The translations under genes and the position numbers were made by a program. A DNA stretch of 64,000 nt from RYN-230 sp963711705 (GTDB lineage: Bacteria; Actinomycetota; Actinomycetes; Streptosporangiales; Streptosporangiaceae), in NCBI GenBank assembly GCA_963711705.1, contig CAVQFM010000019.1:124001-188000 (forward strand). The letters run 5' to 3'. Within the stretch, counting starts at the first letter, position 1. The number at the start of each line of letters is the position of its first letter. The notes beneath the pieces are model-generated. The model was not told where the DNA came from, searched no databases, and saw nothing but the letters and a program-made list of their open reading frames with translations. Of the stretch, positions 45,681 to 54,878 are shown one piece after another.

Positions 45681-46592
45681 GTGAGTACAGAGCAGCGAGA
45701 GAACCTCGAAGCAGTCCTGCGACAGTCGGCCTTCCCCAACGACATCGATATCAGCGAGCAACGGCGGCTGCTCCGCGAGCTGACATCGGCGCAGCCGCTG
45801 CCCGCCGGCGTGACCGTGACCGCAGCCGCACTGGGCGCCGTCCCAACCGCCGAGATCACCATCGACGGAATCGGATCTCGCCACGTCGTCCTGTACTTCC
45901 ACGGCGGCGTGTACGTACTGGGGGGCGCCTCCCAGGCTGCTGGCCTGGCCTCGCAGGTCGGCCGGCAGGCGGGCGCCAAGGTCATCTCCGTCGACTACCG
46001 GCTCGCCCCCGAGCATCCGTATCCGGCAGCGGTCGACGACGCTCTGGCCGCCTACGAAGCCCTCCTGGACAACGGCACCGCCCCTTCGGACATCGTCTTC
46101 GCGGGAGAGTCCGCTGGCGGCGGGCTCGCCGTCGCCACCCTGGTCAACGCCCGCGATCACGGGCTGCCCCTGCCAGCCGCCGCTTTCGTCATGTCACCGT
46201 ATGCCGACCTCACCCTGGCCGGGGCGACCATGCAAACCAAGCGCGAGGTCAACGTGCTGATGAGCCCGGAAAACCTCCAATCCCGAATCCCCGACTACAC
46301 GGCCGGACAAGACGCCGCTCTTGGCCTCATCAGCCCGATATTCGCCGACCTGTCCGGCCTGCCACCCCTGATCATCCAGGCCGGAACCCACGAGGTTCTC
46401 CTCGACGACGCCGTCCGCCTCGCCCGGCAAGCCGCCATCGCCGACGTCGAGGTCACCCTCGACATCACCCCCCAGGTGCCGCACGTCTTCCAGACCTTTT
46501 ACCCGATCCTCGACGAAGGGGCCGCGGCGCTGGACAGAGCCGGACAGTTCCTGTCGGCGCATCTCGCCGGCGCAGAACGCGTCACCGCCTAG
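45681..46592 (+). CDS. Alpha/beta hydrolase, hormone-sensitive lipase family esterase
   Basis: 303-residue esterase/lipase. The oxyanion motif is VVLYFHGGVYVLGG, the nucleophile elbow is VFAGESAGGGLAVAT, YRLAPEHPYPAAVDD is the HSL-family conserved segment, and the acid and His fall in GTHEVLLDD and PQVPHVFQTF. It acts on short or medium acyl esters in the cytoplasm. The start is GTG 45681. It carries copy 2 of the shared three-box motif upstream and is followed by a hairpin. Confidence 0.93.
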   Translation: MSTEQRENLEAVLRQSAFPNDIDISEQRRLLRELTSAQPLPAGVTVTAAALGAVPTAEITIDGIGSRHVVLYFHGGVYVLGGASQAAGLASQVGRQAGAKVISVDYRLAPEHPYPAAVDDALAAYEALLDNGTAPSDIVFAGESAGGGLAVATLVNARDHGLPLPAAAFVMSPYADLTLAGATMQTKREVNVLMSPENLQSRIPDYTAGQDAALGLISPIFADLSGLPPLIIQAGTHEVLLDDAVRLARQAAIADVEVTLDITPQVPHVFQTFYPILDEGAAALDRAGQFLSAHLAGAERVTA

Positions 46593-46636
46593 CGACAGGC
46601 ACAACGCCAGGGATGGCGGACCTAAGAACGAATCGA

Positions 46637-46670
46637 GGCCGGCTCCCAGGATCCGCCGCCAGAGCCGGCC
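46637..46670 (+). terminator. Hairpin after the HSL esterase
   Basis: GGCCGGCTC (46637-46645) and GAGCCGGCC (46662-46670) are perfect 9-bp arms around a 16-base loop, about 45 bases after the stop. There is no T run. The rest of the gap to the MFS gene shows no gene. Confidence 0.5.
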
Positions 46671-46858
46671 ACCCAATAGGCTGATCACCCGGACCCCTTG
46701 AGCCGGCCCAGGGCCAGATCCTGAGCGCGAGAGATGGCCTCAGCCGCCGGCGATCGCGTGAGCTGAGAAGGTCGGCTTGCAGGGAGGCACTCTGAGGCTA
46801 GCGAGGACCGCCCGGAAGGGTGCGGCTGGTGGGGAATGAGGGCGAGGGGCCTGGCTCG

Positions 46859-48376
46859 ATGCGGCTCGCTTCGGCCGCCGGCCGCTGGGTGCTCGCGGTG
46901 GCAGTGCTGGGCGAGGCGATGGTGCTGCTGGAAGCGACGGTTGTCAACGTCGCGTTGCCGGCCATCGGCCGTGATCTCGGCGGGGGCGTCGCCGGGCTGC
47001 AGTGGACGCTGAACGGTTATGTGCTCACCCTCGCGGCGCTAATCCTGCCAGCCGGTTCGCTCAGCGACCTTTATGGCCGGCGCCGCGTGTTCACCCTGGG
47101 GGTGGGGGCTTTCGTGGCCGCCTCCGCGCTGTGCGCGGCCGCCCCGACAATTCAGCTGCTCGTCGCCGCCCGGTTTGTTCAAGGTGCTGGCGGGGCTCTG
47201 CTCACCCCAGGGAGCCTGGCCATCATCGACTCGGTTTTCCGTCCCGATGACCGGACCCGGGCGATCGGTGCGTGGGCCGGCCTGACCGCGGTGGCGGCCG
47301 CAGTCGGCCCGCCCGTCGGCGGCTACCTGACCGATGCCCTGTCGTGGCGTGCGGTCTTCCTGATCAATCTGCCGCTGGGGGCGTTCGTCATCGTCGCGGC
47401 GGTTGGCCGGGTGCCAGAGTCCCGGGACCCCACGCGCGCTGGGGGCCTTGATCTGCCCGGCGCTGCGCTGGCCACGCTGGCCATCGCCGGTTTGTGCTTC
47501 GCGCTGATCCAGGCCTCGGGGGGCCTGACCCCCGCGGTGATTGCCGCCGCGGCGGTCAGCCTGACCGCCGCCGGCGCCTTTGCCGCCGTCGAGCGGCACA
47601 GCAGCCATCCGATGCTTCCGCTGGAATTGTTTCGCTCCCGCCAGTTCACCAGCGCCAGCGTGCTCGCGCTGGTGACCTATGCGGCGCTCGGCGGCGTGAT
47701 CTTCCTGTTCGTCGCGTTCCTCCAGATCAGCCTCGGCTATACCGCCCTTCAGGCGGGGGCCGCGACGCTGCCGCTCACTATCCTGCTGCTGCTCCTGTCC
47801 AGCCCATCGGGGGCGATCGCCCAGCGCATCGGCCCGCGGATCCCGCTGACCGCCGGGGCCGTCCTGGCCGGCGCGGGACTGCTGCTGATGGCACGGATCC
47901 ACCCCGGTGACAGCTACTTCGCCGCGGTGCTGCCTTCGCTGGCCGTATTCGGGACCGGTCTCGCCGCGCTGATCACCCCCATCACCGCGACCGTGCTGGC
48001 CAGCGTCGATGCGCGCCACTCCGGGATCGCTTCCGCCGTCAACAACGCACTGTCCCGCCTCGGCCAGATGATCGCGGTCGCGGCTCTTCCGCTGGCCGCG
48101 GGGCTTTCCGGCAATGCCTTCGAGGACCCCGCTAAGTTGGCAGCCGGCTTCCCGGTCGCTATGACCATCGCCGCTGGGGCGTCGTTCGCGGCCGCGCTGC
48201 TCGCCTGGACCACGATCCGTGACGACGTGCTGAGCCAGCCCGGAGCGGAGGCCAAACCGGCAGCGAAGGAGCTCCCGCCGTCTCTTCAGCGGCACTGCGC
48301 GGTGGCCGGGACCCCGCTGGCCACGTCCCCCAAGCCCCAGCCCAGTTCCCACCCGCCGACGGCCGAGGAGTCGTGA
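46859..48376 (+). CDS. MFS transporter, DHA2 (EmrB/QacA) family
   Basis: 505-residue drug:proton antiporter with about 14 membrane helices. Characteristic motifs are LLEATVVNVALPAIGRDL in helix 1, the loop 2-3 motif A GSLSDLYGRRRVF, and motif C-like GPPVGGYLTDALSWRAVFLIN. The hydrophilic C-tail is about 40 residues. ATG 46859 (MRLASAAGRW) is preferred; an in-frame GTG at 46820 adds 13 residues but directly abuts its purine-rich site. Likely exports a hydrophobic compound; the compound is unknown. Confidence 0.92.
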   Translation: MRLASAAGRWVLAVAVLGEAMVLLEATVVNVALPAIGRDLGGGVAGLQWTLNGYVLTLAALILPAGSLSDLYGRRRVFTLGVGAFVAASALCAAAPTIQLLVAARFVQGAGGALLTPGSLAIIDSVFRPDDRTRAIGAWAGLTAVAAAVGPPVGGYLTDALSWRAVFLINLPLGAFVIVAAVGRVPESRDPTRAGGLDLPGAALATLAIAGLCFALIQASGGLTPAVIAAAAVSLTAAGAFAAVERHSSHPMLPLELFRSRQFTSASVLALVTYAALGGVIFLFVAFLQISLGYTALQAGAATLPLTILLLLLSSPSGAIAQRIGPRIPLTAGAVLAGAGLLLMARIHPGDSYFAAVLPSLAVFGTGLAALITPITATVLASVDARHSGIASAVNNALSRLGQMIAVAALPLAAGLSGNAFEDPAKLAAGFPVAMTIAAGASFAAALLAWTTIRDDVLSQPGAEAKPAAKELPPSLQRHCAVAGTPLATSPKPQPSSHPPTAEES

Positions 48377-48511
48377 CCACCGGCCGGCGCAACGCATCCA
48401 GCACCGGCTCGCACGTCCTGGCTGGCAGCGGCGGATCGGGCCGGGTAGCTGGGTGGGGCGGTACCACGAACGGATCGTTCGGCTGGAGATGGGGTCTGGT
48501 TGTGGGGGCAG

Positions 48512-48940
48512 CTACACGAAGTGCAGCTGCGCGGCGCCGGGCTCGTGGTCAACCAGCTGGTCACAGGTCGGGCAGTACCAGCGGGCCTCTACCGGGGTGC
48601 CGCACGCGTCGTGGCGTGGCACGCCGGCCGGGTCGGTGTGATGAGCGCCCCAGTGCGCCAGCAGGCGGAGTGCGCCAGCGAGCTCCTTCCCCTCGGCGGT
48701 CAGCTCGTAGGCCGCCCTCGGGGGCCGCTCGGAGTAGGGCCGGGCCACCAGCAGGGCGTCGCGTTCGAGCCGCTTGAGCCGCTCAGACAGGATGTTCGCC
48801 GCGATACCCGGGATCTCGCTGAGCAGCTCGTTGAACCGGCGCGGGCCGGTAAGCAGGGCTTCTACCACGAGCAGCGTCCACCGGTCACCCACCCGGGCCA
48901 GCGCCTCAGCGAGCGGTGAGCTGTCGTTGGATTCGGTCAT
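48512..48940 (-). CDS. HxlR family transcriptional regulator with a Cys-rich tail
   Basis: 142-residue winged-helix regulator. Core motifs are ARVGDRWTLLVVEALLTGPRRFNELLSEIPGIAANILSERLKRLERDALL (only sampled here: GDRWTLLVVEALL and ILSERLKRLE). The C-terminus has CGTPVEARWYCPTCDQLVD, a three-Cys cluster that could form a small zinc site. The classic redox Cys near the HxlR N-terminus is not seen. It is divergent from the HtrA-like gene across 75 bases and probably controls that promoter and its own. The start is ATG 48940. Confidence 0.9.
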   Translation of the reverse strand: MTESNDSSPLAEALARVGDRWTLLVVEALLTGPRRFNELLSEIPGIAANILSERLKRLERDALLVARPYSERPPRAAYELTAEGKELAGALRLLAHWGAHHTDPAGVPRHDACGTPVEARWYCPTCDQLVDHEPGAAQLHFV

Positions 48941-48976
48941 GCCCCCGATGGTAGCGGTTGACAGCTGCGACATTGA

Positions 48977-49002
48977 TAGTAGGTTGCAAGTTACTAGTTA
49001 CT
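48977..49002. promoter_or_regulatory. Candidate HxlR operator
   Basis: TAGTA (48977-48981) and TACTA (48992-48996) are mirrored over 10 bases, and AGTTACT is tandemly repeated (48989-48995, 48996-49002). The site lies in the 75-bp divergent gap. HxlR proteins of the YodB type bind TACT/AGTA half-sites, which fits, though orientation differs. Confidence 0.45.
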
Positions 49003-49015
49003 GGAGGAGGCGGCA

Positions 49016-49927
49016 GTGTCGATCCTGGATGAGGTACAGGCAAGCATCAGGCAGCTGGCCGAGGGGGCTGGCGCCTCGGTGGTCGGAATTGGGCAGCGGT
49101 GGGGCCTCGGCTCGGGCATCGTGCTCGCCGAGGGACGGGTGCTGACCAACGCGCACAACGTGCGAGGGGACCAGGTGACGGTCACGTTCGCGGACGGCCG
49201 CACCGCTGATGGGACCGTGGCCGGGCATGATATCGACGGCGATCTGGCTGTTATCGAGGTGGACACCGCTGGGGCGCCGGCCCTGCCGTGGGCCACGGCC
49301 GCGCCCGCGGAGCTCGGCATGGCGGTGTTCGCCCTGGCCAACCCGGGCGGCCGGGGGCTGCGGGTGACGTTCGGGTTCGTGTCGGGCATCGAGCGGACGT
49401 TCCGCGGCCCGCGCGGCCGCCGCATCACCGGCACCCTGGAGCACACCGCGCCGCTGCTGCCCGGTTCCTCGGGTGGCCCGGTCCTGAACGCGGCCGGGCA
49501 GCTGCTCGGGATCAACACCAACCGCCTGGGTGAAGGCTTTTACCTGGCCATACCGGCCGACGAGACGCTCCGCGGCCGCGCCGACACGCTAGCCCGCGGC
49601 GAGTCCCCGCCATCCCCGCGGCTAGGCGTGGCCATCGCCCCTGGCCACGTGGCCAGGCGGCTGCGCCGCTCGGTCGGCCTGCCCGACACCGACGGCCTGC
49701 TCATCCGCGAGGTGAGCGACGGCAGCCCGGCGGCCAACGCCGGACTGGCCCAGGGCGACCTGATCGTGACCGCGGGCGGCCAGCCGGTACGCACCCCCGA
49801 TGACCTGTACGACGCGCTCCAGGCAGCCCAGGGCGGCAGCATCCAGCTGGCCATCGTCCGCGGCACCGACGAGCGGACCATGGACGTGCCCCTCGCCCCG
49901 GACCGCCAGCCGGGCCAGGAGGCATAA
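49016..49927 (+). CDS. Trypsin-like serine protease with PDZ domain (cytosolic HtrA-like)
   Basis: 303-residue HtrA-type protein. The catalytic His is in VLTNAHNV, Asp in DIDGDLAVIEVD and Ser in LPGSSGGPVLN. A C-terminal PDZ domain spans about residues 200-295 (VSDGSPAANAGLAQGDLIVT). There is no signal peptide or membrane helix, unlike most HtrA proteins, so it would act inside the cell. GTG 49016 has GGAGGAGG 5 bases upstream. Control by the divergent HxlR regulator is likely. It ends in a strong terminator hairpin. Confidence 0.92.
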   Translation: MSILDEVQASIRQLAEGAGASVVGIGQRWGLGSGIVLAEGRVLTNAHNVRGDQVTVTFADGRTADGTVAGHDIDGDLAVIEVDTAGAPALPWATAAPAELGMAVFALANPGGRGLRVTFGFVSGIERTFRGPRGRRITGTLEHTAPLLPGSSGGPVLNAAGQLLGINTNRLGEGFYLAIPADETLRGRADTLARGESPPSPRLGVAIAPGHVARRLRRSVGLPDTDGLLIREVSDGSPAANAGLAQGDLIVTAGGQPVRTPDDLYDALQAAQGGSIQLAIVRGTDERTMDVPLAPDRQPGQEA

Positions 49928-49942
49928 GCGCACTGGCTGTCA

Positions 49943-49984
49943 GCGGCCAGCTTCCCGGGATCTGAGTCCCGGGAAGCTGGCCGC
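49943..49984. terminator. Perfect 18-bp hairpin terminator
   Basis: An 18-base arm (49943-49960, GCGGCCAGCTTCCCGGGA) and its exact complement (49967-49984) enclose a 6-base loop. It lies 15 bases after the HtrA-like gene and is followed by ATTCGTTTCC. It can also serve the convergent membrane-protein gene. Confidence 0.75.
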
Positions 49985-50014
49985 ACATTCGTTTCCGCGA
50001 TTGGTTCCTAGTAG

Positions 50015-50664
50015 CTAGGCGGTCGCGGCGGCCTGCGGCTGCGGGGATTGTGCGGCTGGGGTGGCGGCGCGCAGCCGGTCCAGCAGGATCCCCGACAGGG
50101 CCATGACGGTGATCGCGCCGAAGGCGCCGAAGACTGCGTACTGGCTGTTCGACGCCCACCCCGGCGGCGGCGGTGACGGTCCAGCCCAGCGCCCACAGCG
50201 GCGGCATGGCCACTGCCCACACCCAGGCGCGGGCCAGCCGGTCGCGGAGCAGGAACGCCTGGGCGGCGCCGACCGGGAGCCCGGTGATGGCGCCCATCAC
50301 GGCCAGCTCGCCGATGCTGGTGCCGTAGCCGACCACCCAGGCGCCGGCGAGCAGGCCGATGCCCATGGCCGCCGCGGTGGCCGCGATCCAGGCGAGCGGG
50401 TCGCCGAGCAGGCGGCGGGCGACCAGCCACTGGCCGGCGCCGATGATCTGCGCCGGCGATCAGGCCCCCGATCAGCGCCGCGACGGCGTCATTGATCCGG
50501 CCGACGGCGGCCTGGGCGGCGATCCCGGCGATCGGGAAGCTGACGAAGCCGGCCGTCCACAGCAGCCAGCCCTTGACTTTGAAGCGGCGGCGGTCCTCCA
50601 TGGCCTGCTCGGGCGTGGGCCTGGCGGCCATGCCGGTGCGGGTGGCGCTGGTATCTGTGCTCAT
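50015..50664 (-). CDS. Hypothetical multi-pass membrane protein (two frameshifts)
   Basis: A protein of about 216 residues reconstructed across three phases. The first part is MEDRRRFKVKGWLLWTAGF and IAGIAAQAAVGRINDAVAALI. The second, from about 50450, is GIGLLAGAWVVGYGTSIGEL and LWALGWTVTAAAGVGVEQ. The third, from about 50150, is YAVFGAFGAITVMALSGILLDRL, ending at 50015. All parts are hydrophobic helices joined by short loops, about 5-6 in total. I do not recognise the family. Two indels in one small gene suggest local sequence errors. Start ATG 50664. Confidence 0.6.
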
Positions 50665-50682
50665 GGTGTACCCCCCGTGGAT

Positions 50683-50726
50683 ATTCAGTTGGTATTCAAT
50701 TCTGGAATTCAGTTTCTGGAATTCAG
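50683..50726. repeat. Four ATTCAG/ATTCAA repeats upstream of the membrane protein
   Basis: ATTCAG or ATTCAA occurs at 50683, 50694, 50707 and 50721, 11-14 bases apart; GGAATTCAG is exact in the last two. The cluster starts 18 bases upstream of the minus-strand start and is AT-rich against the surroundings. It could be a multi-site operator or part of the promoter. Confidence 0.5.
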
Positions 50727-50923
50727 CCGACGACAGGCGAGTGTGGGCGACATGCGGTCCGTATGGAGGTCGCGTGGAGATGTGGATGGGGATCGCGTGG
50801 AGATGCGGTGCTCAGCTCCTGGGCCCCGGCCGCCACCGGACCTGGTTGCTACACTCCGGCGTCAGCGATGGTGACGCGGTGATGCGCACAGGTTCTTGAC
50901 GCCGGTCATGCTGGGGGGTCGCG

Positions 50924-51901
50924 ATGCCTTGGAACCGGGTGCTGGCGGCCGGCGGTGTGGCGGGACTGGCCGTCTTGGCGGGGCGGTATGCCGCCGGGGT
51001 GGCGCGCGCCGACCGGTCGTGGCCAGCCGGGGTGCAAGCGCGGCTGAGCGACCTCGGCGAGGTTGACGAGGTGTCGATCTTGCCGCTGGTGGAACGGCTC
51101 ACCCCCGACGGCAGCGGCCTGTCCGGCGAACCCGGGGTGTCCTACCTCATCCGTGCGGGCGGCATGCGCGTTCTGTTCGACTCCGGGCTGTCCGGCGGCA
51201 AGGCGGAATCGGCGCTAGTACACAACGCGCAGATGCTGGGCGTGCCGTTGGGTGACCTGGACGCCGTGGTGATCTCCCACTTGCATCTCGACCACGTGGG
51301 CGGGCTGCAGGCGGCTCGCCGCCGCACGTTCACTTTCGCCGCCGAGGCGCTGGAGCCCCCCGGGGTGCCAGCGCATGTGCCCACGCGCATGCACCACCCG
51401 CGCGCCGATATCGCGGTGACCACCGGCCCGCGGGTGATCGGGCCCGGCATGGCCGTGCTGCCGCCGCTGCCGCGGATGCTGTTCTGGCTTGGCTACGTCA
51501 CCGAACAGGCGCTCGTGGTCAATGTCCGCGGCTTCGGCCTGGTCCTGATCAGCGGCTGCGGCCACCCGCGGATTGAGCAGATCCTGGGGGTGACCGAACA
51601 GGTCCTCGACATCCCTATCCAGGCCGTGGTCGGCGGGCTGCACCTGCCCGTCCATCCGGCCGGGACCCCGTTGGTACCCCAGGCGGTACTGGGCAACCCG
51701 CATCCGCCCTGGCAGCCGATCAGCGAGCGCGACGCCGAGCACGTGCTGGAGGAGATCGAGGCCCGCGGGCCGCGGGTCATCGCCCTGTCCGGGCACGACA
51801 GCACCCCGTGGACCTACGACGCGTTCGGCCGCCGCTTCGGCGACCGCTACCGTACTCTGCGGGTCGGTGAAGAACTGCGGATCACCGCCGTGGACGGCTG
51901 A
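50924..51901 (+). CDS. MBL-fold metallo-hydrolase
   Basis: 325-residue metallo-beta-lactamase-fold protein, with a short hydrophobic N-terminus (about 5-28) that may anchor it. The metal site is VISHLHLDHVGGL (HxHxDH). A further His is in ISGCGHPRIEQI and another in ALSGHDSTPWTYD. The gap between motifs and GGLHLPVH resembles the 7,8-dihydropterin-6-methyl-4-(beta-D-ribofuranosyl)aminobenzene 5'-phosphate synthase-like group of phosphodiesterases or lactonases. The substrate is unknown. Confidence 0.88.
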   Translation: MPWNRVLAAGGVAGLAVLAGRYAAGVARADRSWPAGVQARLSDLGEVDEVSILPLVERLTPDGSGLSGEPGVSYLIRAGGMRVLFDSGLSGGKAESALVHNAQMLGVPLGDLDAVVISHLHLDHVGGLQAARRRTFTFAAEALEPPGVPAHVPTRMHHPRADIAVTTGPRVIGPGMAVLPPLPRMLFWLGYVTEQALVVNVRGFGLVLISGCGHPRIEQILGVTEQVLDIPIQAVVGGLHLPVHPAGTPLVPQAVLGNPHPPWQPISERDAEHVLEEIEARGPRVIALSGHDSTPWTYDAFGRRFGDRYRTLRVGEELRITAVDG

Positions 51902-52416
51902 GCCTCCCGCGGCGCCGCCTCCCGCTGCATCTGCGATGTCAGGCAGCAGACGCCGGCGATGGTCGTGATTGCCAGGACTATCAGGACAGCAAACACCGCT
52001 GCAGGCCCAGCGCCAGCACTCCCAATCGATCACACATAGGCGCGCCGACGGCCAGTCCATCGAGGTCATGTTCCCCGCGTCCCGCATGGCCGCTGTACGC
52101 CGCGCGGCGCGTTCGCTGGTGGGTTTAGGCTACAAGCAAATACGGACCTCAGCCTTTTGGCGGCCAGGTTCTGCGAACTCAGCACCGCCCGCGTCCTGGG
52201 CGTGCAGAACAGGAGCATTGTGCTCGGGCCCGGGCCGGGGGTTCGCTGGGGACCGCTGGCGTGTGTCGTTTCTGGCAGATGGCGTCTGGGTTGGCACCGC
52301 GCCAGGCGGGCCTGCCCGGACAGGGGCCCGGCCTGGTTCAGGTCGCCCGTGGCTGTGGCGGCTGCCGCGGTGGCCCGGGGCCGGACTGTGACACCCCAGT
52401 CCGGATGGATCCAGCG
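51902..52416. other. 515 bp without a convincing gene
   Basis: Frames here are short or lie antisense to each other and show no family likeness. GC is somewhat lower between 51950 and 52150. No terminator with a T run and no tRNA were seen. It could contain the promoter of the following KdpD-like gene. Confidence 0.5.
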
Positions 52417-53634
52417 ATGACCAGCGGCGCCCAGCCCGCCCGTGACGACCGCCCGGACCGGATCGCTCAGGCTTCTGCACATGACGCGGTGTTGTCGCCT
52501 GCCGGCGGGGGCAAGCTGCGCATCTACCTCGGGATTGCCCCCGGAGTGGGGAAGACCTACGCGATGCTGCGGGACGCACGCGCCCGGCGGCGCTCCGGCA
52601 CCGACACCGTCGTCGCCCATTGGGAGCGTCACGGGCGGCCGGCGACCGCTGCTCAACTCGCCGATCTCGAAGTGCTTCCCGACCGCATGGTCACCTATCA
52701 GGGCACGAACTTTGCGGAGCTGGACATCCCGGCGGTTCTAGACCGTCGCCCGGAGGTGGCCGTGGTAGACGAGCTCGCCCATGCGAACCTCCCCGGACAG
52801 CGGCACGCGAGACGCTGGCAGGACGTCGGCGAGCTGCTGGCAAACGGCATCGAGGTCTACACAACCCTCAACATCGCCAATATCGAATCGCTGGGCGAGA
52901 TCGTCTCCCGGATCACCAGCGTGCACCAAGCCGAGCCGGTGCCAGACGCGTTCGCGCGGGCCGGCGAGATCACACTGGTCGACCTTGCGCCTTCAGCGCT
53001 GCGGCACCGGCTGGCCCAGGGCCTCGTCGTCCCGGCCGAACGGGTAGATGCGGCATTGTCGAGCTATTTCCGCTTCGCGAATCTCGCCGCCCTGCGCGAG
53101 CTCGCGCAGCTCTGGCTCGATGACTCAGTTCCCGATCCGGTCACGGCGTTCCTGGCCGCCCGCGGCATCAGCGGGCCGGTAAACGCCTCGGTCATCGTGG
53201 TCGGCCTGCAAGGGTCGCCCGCCGATGAATGGCTCATCCGTTACGCCGCCCATCTCGCCGAGCTGTCCGAGGCCAGGCTGCAAGGGGTGCACGTCCGGGC
53301 GATCGACAACGTCGACCGGCCACCGAAGGCGCGGCTGGACAAGGACCGCCGGCTGCTGGGCGAACTGGGCGGGACGTTGCGCGAGCTCAGGGCCAGCGAC
53401 CCTGCTTCCGGGCTGATCCGGGCCGCCCGCAAGGCCCGAGCCTGTCAGCTCGTGATCGGGTCGCACCGCCGCTCGCGCTGGTCGCATCTGCTGAACGGAT
53501 CCACGGTGGCCGACCAGGTGCTGCGCGCGGCCGGCGACCTGCCCGTCCAGGTCGTGAACGTCGGACGGCCGGACAAGACCAGCGACGAGTGGCATCGCCC
53601 AGCACACGATCCCCGGCAGCACCGCCGAGCCTGA
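52417..53634 (+). CDS. Orphan KdpD N-terminal sensor protein (KdpD plus USP domains)
   Basis: 405-residue cytoplasmic protein that matches only the first part of sensor kinase KdpD. The KdpD domain has KLRIYLGIAPGVGKTYAML (Walker A) and VAVVDELAHANLPG (Walker B). A universal-stress-protein domain follows (SVIVVGLQGSPADEWLIRYAAHLAE, then ARACQLVIGSHRRSRWSHLL, both in part). The four membrane helices, GAF region and kinase domain are all missing, and no kdpFABC or kdpE is present. In full KdpD proteins the USP domain can bind cyclic di-AMP or ATP. The start is uncertain: ATG 52417, or 52405. Confidence 0.88.
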   Translation: MTSGAQPARDDRPDRIAQASAHDAVLSPAGGGKLRIYLGIAPGVGKTYAMLRDARARRRSGTDTVVAHWERHGRPATAAQLADLEVLPDRMVTYQGTNFAELDIPAVLDRRPEVAVVDELAHANLPGQRHARRWQDVGELLANGIEVYTTLNIANIESLGEIVSRITSVHQAEPVPDAFARAGEITLVDLAPSALRHRLAQGLVVPAERVDAALSSYFRFANLAALRELAQLWLDDSVPDPVTAFLAARGISGPVNASVIVVGLQGSPADEWLIRYAAHLAELSEARLQGVHVRAIDNVDRPPKARLDKDRRLLGELGGTLRELRASDPASGLIRAARKARACQLVIGSHRRSRWSHLLNGSTVADQVLRAAGDLPVQVVNVGRPDKTSDEWHRPAHDPRQHRRA

Positions 53635-53913
53635 GCCGCCCCGTGAACCGGGTGCACCCGGATTCTGCAAGCCGGGCTCACAGTCACGTCATACGGGCAG
53701 CCTCCGACCGCCACCCGGCGCTTGGCCGGCCGACGGGCCGAGCGCCCGCGTGCTCCACAAGGACTGCATGGCGATTGCATCCGCATCTCATCTGGCTGGA
53801 CTACCCAGAGCTCATAGACCGGCGACCACAGATCATTCGTCGTCTCGCAGCGCTGGCAAGGCCGGCCGCGAGTCCGTCACCAACGTAGCTGCGTCCGCGG
53901 TCGGGGGTGTTCC
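53635..53913. other. 279 bp intergenic, no gene recognised
   Basis: A plus-strand frame running from the KdpD gene end shows no known motif and has a biased composition. GTGAACCGGGTGCACCCGG (near 53644) contains a GGGTGCACCC palindrome. The promoter of the amino-acid ABC operon should lie near the end. Confidence 0.4.
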
Positions 53914-54831
53914 GTGAAAATCCGCAGAACTCAGAAGCTGCTGTTCGCGACCGCCGTGCTTTCGGTAACCGCGCTGGTCGCTGCAGGATGCGGTAATGGT
54001 GCAGAGACAAGCACGGGCACAAGCCCAGCGCCGTCAGCATCGCCGTCCGGCGCAGTCAGTGCGATCGCGGCCCAGGTGCCCGGCTCCGTCAAGGCAAACG
54101 GGGCACTTACCGTTGCGGCGGATGCCACCTATGCCCCGAACGAATTCGTCGCGACTGACGGCCGCACCGTGATCGGCTTCGACGCCGACCTTGCGAAGGA
54201 GCTGGGGCAGGTACTCGGCCTAAAGGTCAACGTGATCAACGCTACCTTCGACACGATCATCCCCGGCCTCGCCTCAGGCAAGTACGACCTGGGTATCTCG
54301 TCGTTCACCGACACCAAGGAACGCGAGCAGACCGTCGATTTCGTCACCTATTTCAGGGCGGGCACGTCGTTCTACGTCAAGTCCAGTGGCGGGCCGGCCA
54401 TCAAGTCCCTGGCTGACCTGTGCGGGCGCACTGTCGCCGCGGAGAAGGGCACCACCCAGGCGGCGGACGCACAGGAACAGTCAGCAAAGTGCAGGTCGGC
54501 GGGCAAGCCCAGCGTCACAGTCCAGGTATACAACGACCAGAACGCGGTCAACCTGGCACTGTCCTCGGACCGCGCGCAGATCGCCATGGCTGACTCACCG
54601 GTGGCCGCCTACCAGGTGAAGCAGTCAAAGGCGGCGCTCAAGGTGACCGGCTCACCGTACGGCACCGCGCCGTACGGGATTGCGATCCCCAAGGACAGCG
54701 GGATGGCCGACCCAGTGCTGGCCGCCGTGAAGCATCTCATGGCCAAAGGCACCTACATGAAGATCCTGGAGAAATGGGGAGTGCAGGGCGGCGCCATCTC
54801 CAACCCGGCGATCAACGCCGCGGTTAGCTGA
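53914..54831 (+). CDS. Amino-acid ABC transporter substrate-binding lipoprotein, family 3
   Basis: 305-residue extracytoplasmic receptor. The lipoprotein signal MKIRRTQKLLFATAVLSVTA is followed by lipobox VAAGC (Cys at about 26) and a Ser/Thr/Pro linker. The SBP_bac_3 fold shows GFDADLAKELGQVLGLKV, GKYDLGISSFTDTKEREQ and GRTVAAEKGTTQ. Ligands of this family are polar amino acids. The permease and ATPase follow. It starts at GTG 53914. Confidence 0.93.
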   Translation: MKIRRTQKLLFATAVLSVTALVAAGCGNGAETSTGTSPAPSASPSGAVSAIAAQVPGSVKANGALTVAADATYAPNEFVATDGRTVIGFDADLAKELGQVLGLKVNVINATFDTIIPGLASGKYDLGISSFTDTKEREQTVDFVTYFRAGTSFYVKSSGGPAIKSLADLCGRTVAAEKGTTQAADAQEQSAKCRSAGKPSVTVQVYNDQNAVNLALSSDRAQIAMADSPVAAYQVKQSKAALKVTGSPYGTAPYGIAIPKDSGMADPVLAAVKHLMAKGTYMKILEKWGVQGGAISNPAINAAVS

Positions 54832-54878
54832 CCCTCTCGCGGATCCGATCCCGCCCCGTTGCCGAATCCGGAGCAAGA

